Part shown: positions 1-7,318 of the stretch, in pieces | How the letters are laid out: every line of letters begins with the position of its first letter | How positions within the stretch are numbered: the first letter of the stretch is position 1 | Assembly: GCA_027576995.1 (NCBI GenBank) | Contig: JANBQC010000787.1 | Location: 1-10,859 of the forward strand | Length of the DNA: 10,859 nucleotides | Reading direction: 5' to 3' | From: Dimargaris cristalligena | Lineage: Eukaryota; Kickxellomycota; Dimargaritomycetes; Dimargaritales; Dimargaritaceae | Made by a program: the position numbers and the translations under genes | Notes under the pieces: model-generated | Told to the model about the DNA's origin: nothing | Database searches by the model: none | Seen by the model: the letters and a program-made list of their open reading frames with translations, nothing else

Positions 1-567
1 AAAGTAATTCCGACAATATTGCCATGAACAGGCTCAACTAATATGGACCGGCGCTTTCCTGAGTGGAGTGGCAAAGACGGGGAGGCAGTCTGCAAGGAGT
101 TTCCAGTGACATAAATGCTCTAGGTCAAGCTCAAGGTGGGTCAGCGTAAAAATGGTTTAGAACATAAAGCGGGCACCAAGTATCCAAAGCAAGGATGTCT
201 CAGCCTTGGTATTAATATAGTGATATTGAACTCTGGGGTGGTGGCACTCGAGGAATTGGTAAAGACAATTATCTCATATAATATTGCTCAGGATCTTAAG
301 CAAAAGTTCATAGGTAAGTGTGACAAGAGGGCAGAGAGTATGACATACACCGGCCAGGTTGAATTGGTCCCGGTTGTTGAGGCACTGAATGATTAGCTTA
401 CCGAGGTGTTGCTGAGAGGGGTGGAGAATCCAGACCAGGAATTCCTATCCACTCAGGTTAGAATGGGGTGTAGGGTCAGTACTGTTCATCGAGTATGCCA
501 TGTGTTATAACTCGAGGATGTGTACAAGGAGCTCTCTAAAGCAACAGCAGCAAATATCCCAGGGTGA
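1..567 (+). pseudogene. Possible decayed coding stretch, family not recognised
   Basis: Reading frame 1 of the plus strand gives protein-like sequence broken by stops at 25, 112, 121, 394, 508 and 565. The longest open piece is 124-396, with segments such as LEELVKTIISYNIAQDLK and, after the stop at 394, LTEVLLRGVENPDQEFLS. The stretch is visibly richer in G and C than the AT-rich DNA that follows from about 570, which fits an old coding sequence. The tone (charged helices, no low complexity) recalls retroelement gag-type proteins, but no diagnostic motif such as a zinc knuckle is present and I cannot name a family. It lies in the same gene-free, mobile-element-rich zone as the Tc1 relic, so a mobile origin is plausible. 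It runs off the left edge. It could also be chance open frame. Confidence 0.28.
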
Positions 568-911
568 GAAGATATATATTAGATAAACATGAAGTAAGGA
601 GGCAATATATTGCTGATGGACCAAGTGTTGGTAAATATAATCACTATGCAAGATGCTTGCAGGTATATAGTGGCTCCAAAAAGTATATCAATGCTTTGCA
701 CTTTTGGATTTGAATAGCAATTTCTCAGCACCTAGGGAAGATATAAATAAATAAATACTACTGTAAAAAAGCCCTGTCTCTAGCATACATATTTAAAACT
801 ATAAGTTTATTACTTTATTAAATGACAAAATATGGGGATTTAATAAAGATTGGTGCATTGATACACTATTTAGAGTTGCCATAAAAAAAATAAAAAATCT
901 TTGAAAATGAT
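568..911. other. AT-rich intergenic stretch, no gene seen
   Basis: This segment is strongly AT-rich with many stops in all frames. It contains several short A or T runs and TTTATTA/AATAAA-like words around 800-845. It borders the 3' end of the decayed Tc1-type transposase on its right, so part of it may be the untranslated end and lost terminal repeat of that element. I could not identify a terminal inverted repeat. Confidence 0.5.
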
Positions 912-1436
912 GGTTAATAGTTTATCCAGTAGCCCTTATTGGCAATCAACTATTTGCAATACTCAGCCATGGTACTAATGACCTTTTGGTACTCCTCTTT
1001 GGTAACTGTAAGCCAAGTTTCTTAAATCCTTTCCCAGTGCTCAAGTATCTTCTTAGGTGGTTATTTGAAGTTATGGTAAAGACACTTTTTGAGAAGGACC
1101 CACATGTTTCCAATGGGGTTAAGGTCCAGGGACTGTGTAGGCCACTCTATAACCTCAAATCTCTGCTTGGCAAGCCATTTTTGGGCAGATTTGGCTATAT
1201 ATTTGGGGTTATTATCCTGTTATAAGATCATTTTATTAATGGTAATTTGATAATTTTCAATAATGGAGAGCAGATACTCCTTAAGGACACTCTTATAGAG
1301 GTACTGGACAAATATTTTGTCAATTTTAGCCATATAGCCAACACCACTGGATGCAATGCAGCTTTAAAGCTTGATACCCCCAATTCAATATTTGACAGTT
1401 TTATCTATATGGTGTAGTTGGACCTTCTTAGTAATA
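912..1436 (-). pseudogene. Broken Tc1-type transposase (C-terminal half of DDE domain)
   Basis: On the minus strand this reads as the second half of a Tc1/mariner transposase, an enzyme that cuts and joins transposon ends using three acidic residues. Visible landmarks in order are VKY-IGGIK (1390s-1370s, the usual VKFGGGS region), GVGYMAKID, the second catalytic aspartate in QDNNPK (1219-1205), WLAKQRFEVIEWPTQSLDLN, and NPIGNMW at the third catalytic site (about 1120-1100). There are 34 residues between the aspartate and the position of the third acidic residue, the Tc1 (DD34E) spacing. The copy is dead: the third acid is glycine, in-frame stops occur near 1389, 1369, 1221, 1060, 1030 and 947, and the N-terminal DNA-binding half and first aspartate are missing. 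Reading continues weakly to about 912 (NKGYWINY). The plus-strand open frame at 986-1225 is only its antisense shadow. Confidence 0.88.
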
Positions 1437-1461
1437 TATTTTTATATATATTAGTACCCAT

Positions 1462-1780
1462 TATTGGATCATCTAATCCACCCTAATCCAGCTGACTTGG
1501 TGTCTGATTATATTAGGCCTTATAGCACCATATCAGCTTTCCCATGGTCACACTTAGTACCATGGGATCACCATTTATCATATAACCTCCCCCTGGCCAG
1601 ACTGTGCCTTATTGCACCAATCACTCAATTGCTAAACTATTAGACTCTTCCAGTTACTATTAGAGTCTTCTAGATACTAATAGGCATCTGGTTGGCCTAT
1701 TTACCTATCCATTAGTCTTTGTAGTATCCTCTCCTTGGGACCTCCCTCTGGAGTTATTTGTATTATAAAGAACTGAAATT
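1462..1780 (+). repeat. Interspersed repeat, copy A (possible LTR U3 part)
   Basis: This ~300-base block matches 2773-3085 along most of its length and 10431-10505 over its first ~70 bases. Shared landmarks are a TCTAATCC box at the start, AATCCAG, a block resembling TTAGGCCTTATAGCACCATA, GACTCTTCCAGTTAC, AGAGTCTTCTAGATAC, GTTGGCCTA and GTAGTATCCT near the end. Copy A begins about 25 bases after the truncated Tc1 transposase and fades after GTATTATAAAGAACTG near 1780. It has no open frame. An internal palindrome CCCATGGT/ACCATGGG (1541-1548 and 1559-1566) is present here and degenerate in copy B. Strand is arbitrary and set to the orientation in which copy B shows TATA and poly-A signals. Confidence 0.8.
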
Positions 1781-2110
1781 AAATCCTTAAAGACTGAACT
1801 TTATTTGAAAAAATAGATGATAAGAAGGGAAAGGTGATGATGGACTTGCTGTTCCAAGAGGTGGTAGTAAGGGTGAGTATTTATACTCATAAGGGGAAGT
1901 CTAAATGAAAAGATAGATAAATAATAGAGAAGGGAGAGAAGGTCCCAGAATATTGGATAACTAAGTAAAGGGAAAGGGAGGGGAGTTCCCAGATAATAAT
2001 ATTAGTTATTACAAAGGATAGGTAATACTTGGGTAACCAAAAAATTCAATGTGAAATAATAGAAGGGAAAAAGGGAAAGGGAGAAAGCTATTTTTAACTG
2101 TACTTTGAAC
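1781..2110. other. Purine-rich, AT-rich spacer, no gene
   Basis: The plus strand is dominated by A and G, with related runs GAAGGGAAAGG (about 1827), AAAGGGAAAGGGAGG (about 1969) and AAGGGAAAGGGAGA (about 2071). There is no open frame of note. Purine tracts of this kind occur next to the 3' LTR of retroelements, but with no adjoining LTR boundary defined the resemblance is only suggestive. Confidence 0.4.
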
Positions 2111-2189
2111 AGGGGCACAGTTAGGCCAGGGGCAAAGTGAATGCAGGGGTACAGTCTGGTCAGGGGCAGGGGTGCAGCTTAGTCAAGGG
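2111..2189 (+). repeat. 17-bp imperfect tandem repeat
   Basis: Four 17-base units begin with AGGGG(C/T) at 2111, 2128, 2145 and 2168. The units are AGGGGCACAGTTAGGCC, AGGGGCAAAGTGAATGC, AGGGGTACAGTCTGGTC and AGGGGTGCAGCTTAGTC. A six-base AGGGGC insertion (2162-2167) sits before the fourth unit, and a partial AAGGG follows at 2185. Related AGGGGCAGGGGC and AGGGGCAAAC words recur at about 2274-2310. This is a small minisatellite in non-coding DNA with no evident function. Confidence 0.75.
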
Positions 2190-2772
2190 TATATAGGAAA
2201 ATATAATACACTAATGGAAAAAATACTATTACTAATGATAATAATAATGGAGTAAAAATGACTATACTTATTAGGGGCAGGGGCTCATTCACTCGTTAGG
2301 GGCAAACTTCTAATAAGTGTGAAAAATAGATAAAAAAATAAAGGTAGTTAAAAATGTGGTAAGTTTACCACACCTAGTACTGAATAAAAGGCCAATTTTC
2401 TGACAAAACCTTTGAATACCCATCTCTTTACATCCTATAAACAGGATATTATTACTATTCCTACTTATAATAAAGCCAATTTTGAAGAATATGTTCCTAT
2501 GTATTCTTTATCCTATCCTGTTTTACCTAATTATATTAGTTTATTCTACTATCATAAGATTATTTATATTAGCCACTTATGTTTCACCCCATCAAAATTA
2601 CAGTTCAATAAAACTAACCACCTAGAGGTACATACTGTCCCCTAGCTGTTTTCTTCCCTTACTTCCAATTTTATTTTCTTTATGTCCTTAGTATTCCAAC
2701 ATATACCCCCTTTTTACCCAATGATAGTTAGCACCCCCCTACTTAAGGTATAAATTTATTGATATTCCCCTA
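2190..2772. other. AT-rich spacer with a short inverted repeat, no gene supported
   Basis: The region is AT-rich and non-coding as far as I can tell. It includes a perfect inverted repeat TGTGGTAA/TTACCACA with a 2-base centre (2355-2372). A 77-residue open frame at 2412-2645 begins at TTG, is rich in Y, I, L and N as expected from AT-rich random DNA, and matches nothing I know, so it is not called as a gene. C/T-rich runs appear around 2645-2715, just before repeat copy B. Confidence 0.5.
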
Positions 2773-3085
2773 TATTAGACCTTCTAATCCTCCTTAATCC
2801 AGACACTCTAGTATCTATCCCTATTAGGCTTTATAATACCATATTAACTTTCCTTTAGTCACCCCTGGTACTATGGGATTATTCTATACTATATAACCCT
2901 TCCCCTTCTGGACTCTACCCCTTTATACTAATCACTTGAGTGCTAATCCAAAGACTCTTCCAGTTACCCTCAGAGTCTTCTAGATACCTATAGCCATCCA
3001 GTTGGCCTAATTATCTATCCTATAGTCTTAGTAGTATCCTTTTCTCTGGGCCTCCTTCTGGGGTTATCCCTGTATATATATAACC
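2773..3085 (+). repeat. Interspersed repeat, copy B (possible LTR U3 part)
   Basis: This is the second full-length copy of the repeat seen at 1462-1780, with landmarks in the same order and nearly the same spacing: TCTAATCC, AATCCAG, TTAGGCTTTATAATACCATA, ATCACTTGAGTGCTAATCC, GACTCTTCCAGTTAC, AGAGTCTTCTAGATACC, GTTGGCCTAAT and GTAGTATCC. It continues into TGTATATATATAACC at about 3071. The two copies differ at many sites, so both are old. No coding potential is seen. Confidence 0.8.
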
Positions 3086-3268
3086 AGGTCCCATTGGGAC
3101 CAGTTAGATTCCTTAGCTTATTCTTATCCCCTAGTTTACCCCAATAAACTCTATATATACTCACCCCCTTATATACTAACTAGTAAGTGTGCCCATTGCA
3201 TATCCCTTACCTGTACCTGCTGTAGCCTTTATTAGTTGGTACTATACCTGTACCTAACACTAGTAGCC
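3071..3268 (+). mobile_element. Candidate LTR promoter, R and U5 segment downstream of copy B
   Basis: Directly after the repeat body come a TATA-like run TATATATATA (about 3072-3081), a short palindrome GGTCCC-ATT-GGGACC (3087-3101) and, some 70 bases after the TATA run, AATAAA (3143-3148). A U3 repeat followed by TATA and then a nearby poly-A signal is the order seen in long terminal repeats. A possible LTR end is CCTAACA at 3262-3268, but no clear TG start, target-site duplication or tRNA primer site was found, and no gag or pol gene follows. It could instead be a solo or decayed LTR, or a non-LTR repeat with chance AT-rich signals. Confidence 0.35.
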
Positions 3269-3912
3269 CACTTAGCTAAGCCTAAAGCCCCACCTACTGT
3301 TAGAAGCCTATCCTTAGGACTCTTAATGGACTATTAGTGGTTAGCCTGGGTGATACCCTGTTCCAAAAAAAAAAAAACTGCTATACCAACTCACTATGAT
3401 GTATTCTTCAGAAGCTTACCTATATGGACTCCAATACAGTTTGTATCAGGACTAACTCCTCCAGCCCCCATTATCTTAGTACTTGGAGCAGGAGACCCAT
3501 ATCAATGGTATGCTAGGTGATATTACTTCTGGGGTTTTTAATTGTTTATGGGGATTAATGCAAATGTAGTATTTCAAATGATGATTTGGCTATTGGAGAG
3601 GGAGTGGTTGCAAGATCTAAATAGATACGGATGTTGAAGTCAATTGGCCTGGTTATTGCCAGGTGAAAGCAAGTTGGGACATAATACGGCGCAAACAATA
3701 TTGCTGGGGCTGATAATACTAATGGCAGTGATAATAATATAAGGGAGTAAAATTGGTATCAAATATATAGTCAGGTAGTAGGAAGCCCGGTGTAGAATAA
3801 CTTGGTGGTGTAAAAATAGGTAATGGTGGGTGAGGGGATTATTTGGTTATAGTCGTGTGTATATATGCGTATTAAGGAAGAGTGAAGGGAGGAGGAGGGG
3901 GACTTGTTGGGG
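3269..3912. other. Intergenic stretch with a 13-A run, no gene
   Basis: No gene is supported here. A run of 13 A (3365-3377) follows GATACCCTGTTCC, a layout like the tail of a retroposed sequence, but no SINE promoter boxes are recognisable. Composition stays AT-rich up to about 3,880, where G-rich sequence begins just past the end of the minus-strand gene. Confidence 0.4.
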
Positions 3913-3918
3913 TTTATT
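3913..3918 (-). promoter_or_regulatory. Poly-A signal AATAAA overlapping the TRIM37-like stop codon
   Basis: On the minus strand the last lysine codon and TAA stop read AAATAAACC, so a perfect AATAAA spans 3918-3913 and shares bases with the stop (3916-3914). No other AATAAA lies in the next ~100 bases. If used, the 3' UTR would be only tens of bases long. Use of this signal is inferred, not shown. Confidence 0.4.
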
Positions 3919-6900
3919 TACGGTACCGGGACTTGTGGTGGAGGGGGGAGACGGCCGCCTGTGGACCACGCACGGGTTCCAAAGTCCGGGGGGCGGACTG
4001 GGTCTGCAACACTTCGGATCCCAGAGATCGGGGGCCCGGGCCGTCCGAACTATACTGAGTCGGGGTGCTGCCCGAGGAACGTGTGCCACTTCGGCCGCGG
4101 AACAGGGAAGTTAACTGCAGGGGGATCGGCGGTTTACCCGCGTGCCCGCTTTTACTACCGCCCCGCGGGGAAAGGGTGGCGGCGAGGCTCTTGGGGACGG
4201 CGGACGCGGATGGGCTGGGAGGGGGGCCCGTGTTGCCTAGACTAGTAGCCCGCGAACGTTGCTTGGCTTTATCGGAGTAGGTTGGGATAACGGGGGATGT
4301 GGGGGCCTTGGTTACTAACGAGGTAGGCAGACGGGTTTTGCCCCAGGTCCCACCCTTCGAGCGACTTTTGGCCGGCGAAAACCGCGGTTTGGAAGGCGAG
4401 TAGACGATACGGTTGGTGGAGTGGAAAGCGCTAGTGGGGGTCGGTGGCTGTAATTGGGAAGAGGGACTGGAGGCCGTCGAAGTGGCCGGCACGGGGGGTG
4501 TATTTTCTTCTTCGGGGGTCACTACCGGTGATCGGTCGTCGTCGGATGGGTCGCCTTCCAATGGCCGACGGGCCCGCCGTTGGAACAGCGATTTGTGGTC
4601 GCGGAGGAGTTGGGCCTGGAACGAGGGGTCCTCCTTCTGACGCCGCATCAATTCATCCAAATCACCCGGCTTTCGGAGACTGCGCATCAGAATGGGGGTG
4701 TAGAACCCGGCCGGCTGCTTGGTAGTCGAAGAAGTGGACGGGGCCCGACTCGGTTTACGGGGCGTATTGCGCGTCAATTGGCGACGCAGACCGGTGGGCT
4801 TTGGCCCCAATTGGGAGGGGGAGCGTTGGAACGACTGGGACCGGGACGGACTAACGGGTACCGGGGGCGGGCGTGGCTTGGCGTCGCGAGATTCCACCAT
4901 TTCCACGGCCAGGGCCATATTCAGAGGAAACGGGCTGGATTTACGGGCTGTCAAGCGACGGAGAGTAGGAATGCCGAGGTTACCGGGCCGGTTGGGCCCA
5001 CTGCTGGCGGGGTCGGCCGGGGTCGGAGGTTGGCCGATGGTACCGGCGGATTTTTCCCGATCGTAGGCTTCGTGGAAGTTGCGGAAGGCGGCGGAGGAGA
5101 AAGCCCCTTTGCCCCCGCTGCGACGACGTTCCTCAAGCCAGTCCTGAAAGTCACTCGAGTTATCGCTGGGCAATTTAGCCCGACCGAACATATCCGACAC
5201 TCGCCGGCCGTCGCCCCCCATAATAAAGGAGCGCGAGCCCAGCTGGCCGGCCCGACTGGAGACGGCGTACGACGTATCGATGGAGAAACGGGACGGCAAA
5301 CCATCGGGTACAATTTCCATATCATCTTCCTCTCCGTTGGTCAAGAGACTGCGGCTGGAGCGGTGAATGAGTCCCGTAGTGGCACGCCGGCCGAATGAAT
5401 CAGTACGGGTAGAGCGTGGGAACCCATCACTATCGTCTGATTCAACGGCTTCATTACTTTCTTCAGGGGAGTCGGGGGGCGGGAACGTCGCACCAAATGA
5501 CAGATTCGAGCAAAGCCGGGTCTCGGTGGGTGAGGCGACTTCGGACCCTCCCGGGAACTGGATTTGAGGAGAGTTGTCCAAGAACGACCAGTCGGACTCG
5601 CCCAGGGTGGGTTCACTGTTGTCTACGTCCGGTAGATTAAAGGTCCCACCCAGCGGGGAGCGGGACCGGACAGTTCGAGGCAGCGTGGAGCAAGGGGATT
5701 CCCCCGCGCGTCTCTCAAAGGGGTTGTGGGTGGGGGCCGAACTGTCCCCCGACAATACCTGGTGGAGCGAGGCATGCGACCCAAAATTAAACTCAAAAGT
5801 AGGGGAGGGAAGACTAGCGGGGATGGAGTTCGATCGATCCCGACTGTCCGTCTGACTATCTCTGTCGTAGAAGGAGTACTCAGGGGGGCGGTCGTCGTTG
5901 GGAGGGGACAAGGGTAAGGTCTGGGACTGGCCGGTGACCTGCTGCTTCAGGTTTAGAAGTGATTGCTCGAGCTTCTTAATATACTGGGTCTGGTCACGGT
6001 CCTTTTGAATATACGTCTCCGGTCGAATGCCGTATTGGATCAGTAGCCCGTCATCCTCGGAATGGAAAAAGCCATCGTCTTGCAGCTGGGCTACCGTGCA
6101 AAAATTATCGATGCCCCGGGCCACGGACTGGTGGTATTGAGCCGAATAAGTCTTGCTCAAACTGATGTGCTGGTCATCGGGGTGGACGATTTCAATAGAG
6201 CCGTGGTAGACGGCAGCATCAGGACCCGCTCGGCCCTTGACCATTTCAATAGCAATGGATAACGTAGCTTGAGGGCCGGAGCCGTGCTGAGACAACTTAA
6301 GCCGCCAGATCGTACCGGAGGCCAGGAACAGTAGCCCCAAAAAGGGGTCCGAACGGGACTCAAGGGTGGCGCTGAAATGAGGAATCCGTAGTGTATCGTA
6401 TTCAAAGTGGGGGACCAGGGGATGTTTCCAGTCATGCTGCAACGGGGTGGACACGGCCACTTGCTTGAGATCATCGACGATATCGATTAGGGTTTCGTGG
6501 AGCACCTCCTTGTACACTACGACCTGCGACGAGGTGTGGTGATCGAGTAACGAACTCACTTTCGACTGGGTATCCCGGATGCGCTGGCGGAGCGTGAGGA
6601 AGGCCTGGCGCTTATCGCTGATTTCACTATCCCGCAATGAGGCTTGGTCGGAGAGGCTGCGACTCTCGGCCTGAACGATAGCATGCAGTTCCTGTTCCAG
6701 TCGTTTACGCTCCTGAAATGAGTTGTGGGCGTACTCATCTAGGGTCGCCAGTTCGGACTCGATTCGTTCATTGGTGAAGGTGAGTTGCTCCGATTGCCGA
6801 TGGATTTCATCCAGGCTGGCAGGGTAGATGAGTTCGATTTTGTAGAAGCTGTGGCCGCGGTGCTAAAGGGGCCAATAAATGCGGAAATTACATAATATAA

Positions 6901-7219
6901 ATATGGGTGATTTTAGTAATAAAGGAATAAGGATTATTCAGAGATGATTGGGGGGTGGCTGCCAAATTCTGGGATAGTACAAACCAATGTAAGGGCTATC
7001 TCCAGTGGAGCCCCTACTGGTAACACGGTACTATTACTTTGGGGTCACACCAAAAATGGAGGGTCAGAACCCCGCCGACGTGGCTTTGGGGGGGGCGAAA
7101 CTTACCTCCAGCGATAACATATCACAGCCCGAGCATAGCGGCAGCCGGCAGGTGAGGCAGAAGTAGGTGAGGCTCTGATCGTGCTGGGGACAGTTGTCTC
7201 CGGACGTCGGCGGGGACAT
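3914..7219 (-). CDS. TRIM37-like B-box/coiled-coil/MATH protein without a visible RING
   Basis: Two exons, 7219-7106 and 6862-3914, give 1020 residues. The intron has GTAAGT/TTTAG ends and is in phase 0. A complete B-box 2 appears only after splicing: C10, H13, C21, C24, C29 and C32 from exon 1, and H39 and H42 from exon 2. A coiled coil fills about 46-185. The MATH domain (about 188-326) follows animal TRIM37 closely, with VPHFEYDT, SDPF, IWRLKLSQHGSG, SIEIVH, DDGFFHSEDDGLLIQYGIR and YIQKDRDQTQYIKKLEQ. The remaining ~670 residues are S/P/R-rich and probably disordered. TRIM37 proteins act as ubiquitin ligases at chromatin, centrosomes and peroxisomes. This one begins nine residues before the B-box and has no RING, so ligase activity is doubtful. 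The start at 7219 is the first ATG after a C/T-rich leader, in good context (AACCATG). An internal start at 6637 is TTG and would cut the coiled coil. Confidence 0.93.
6863..7105 (-). other. Intron of the TRIM37-like gene
   Basis: This 243-base intron has donor GTAAGTTT at 7105 and acceptor CCCTTTAG ending at 6863. A perfect TACTAA branch sequence lies at 6918-6913, about 50 bases before the acceptor. Removing it joins GAG to CAC in phase 0 and brings the last two zinc-binding histidines of the B-box next to its six other ligands. Its sequence is much more AT-rich than the flanking exons. Confidence 0.92.
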
Positions 7220-7318
7220 GGTTATGACCGCAGGCGACGGGATGCGAATCGGGCTAGACGAAGAAGAGATAGTAGCGACGGGACTCTTTGAATAGAGGAA
7301 AGGAGAGGTTAGAAATTA
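7220..7318 (-). promoter_or_regulatory. C/T-rich leader of the TRIM37-like gene
   Basis: On the minus strand the ~100 bases before the ATG are pyrimidine-rich and end in CATAACCATG. They include CTAACCTCTCC (7312-7302), also found before the SUMO start. The frame of the ATG is open back to a TAA at 7318-7316, giving an S/T/P-rich reading with no upstream ATG, so it is probably untranslated. CTAAC followed by a pyrimidine tract and CAAAG (AG at 7287-7286) could also be an intron 3' end, in which case an unseen 5' exon would exist. Confidence 0.5.

Noticed and set aside
986..1225. 79-codon plus-strand open frame
   Set aside because: It is the antisense of the Tc1-type transposase relic, whose minus-strand motifs (QDNNPK, EWPTQSLDLNP) are unmistakable.
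2412..2645. 77-codon plus-strand frame between repeat copies
   Set aside because: It begins at TTG, has composition expected of AT-rich random sequence, and contains no motif.
3330..3380. 13-A run after AGCCTGGGTGATACCCTGTTCC, considered as a SINE tail
   Set aside because: The text resembles a primate Alu end by coincidence. No pol III A and B boxes, tRNA-like head, target duplication or second copy was found in the window.
4580..5398. 272-codon plus-strand open frame, plus many other plus-strand frames in 3900-6260
   Set aside because: They lie antisense to the TRIM37-like coding exon, a GC-rich gene whose codon bias keeps the opposite strand free of stops. None shows a domain or an own gene structure.
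3914..6637. Start of the TRIM37-like protein at 6637
   Set aside because: That codon is TTG, and the same frame continues upstream through the coiled coil to the acceptor at 6863, then to exon 1 with the B-box cysteines.
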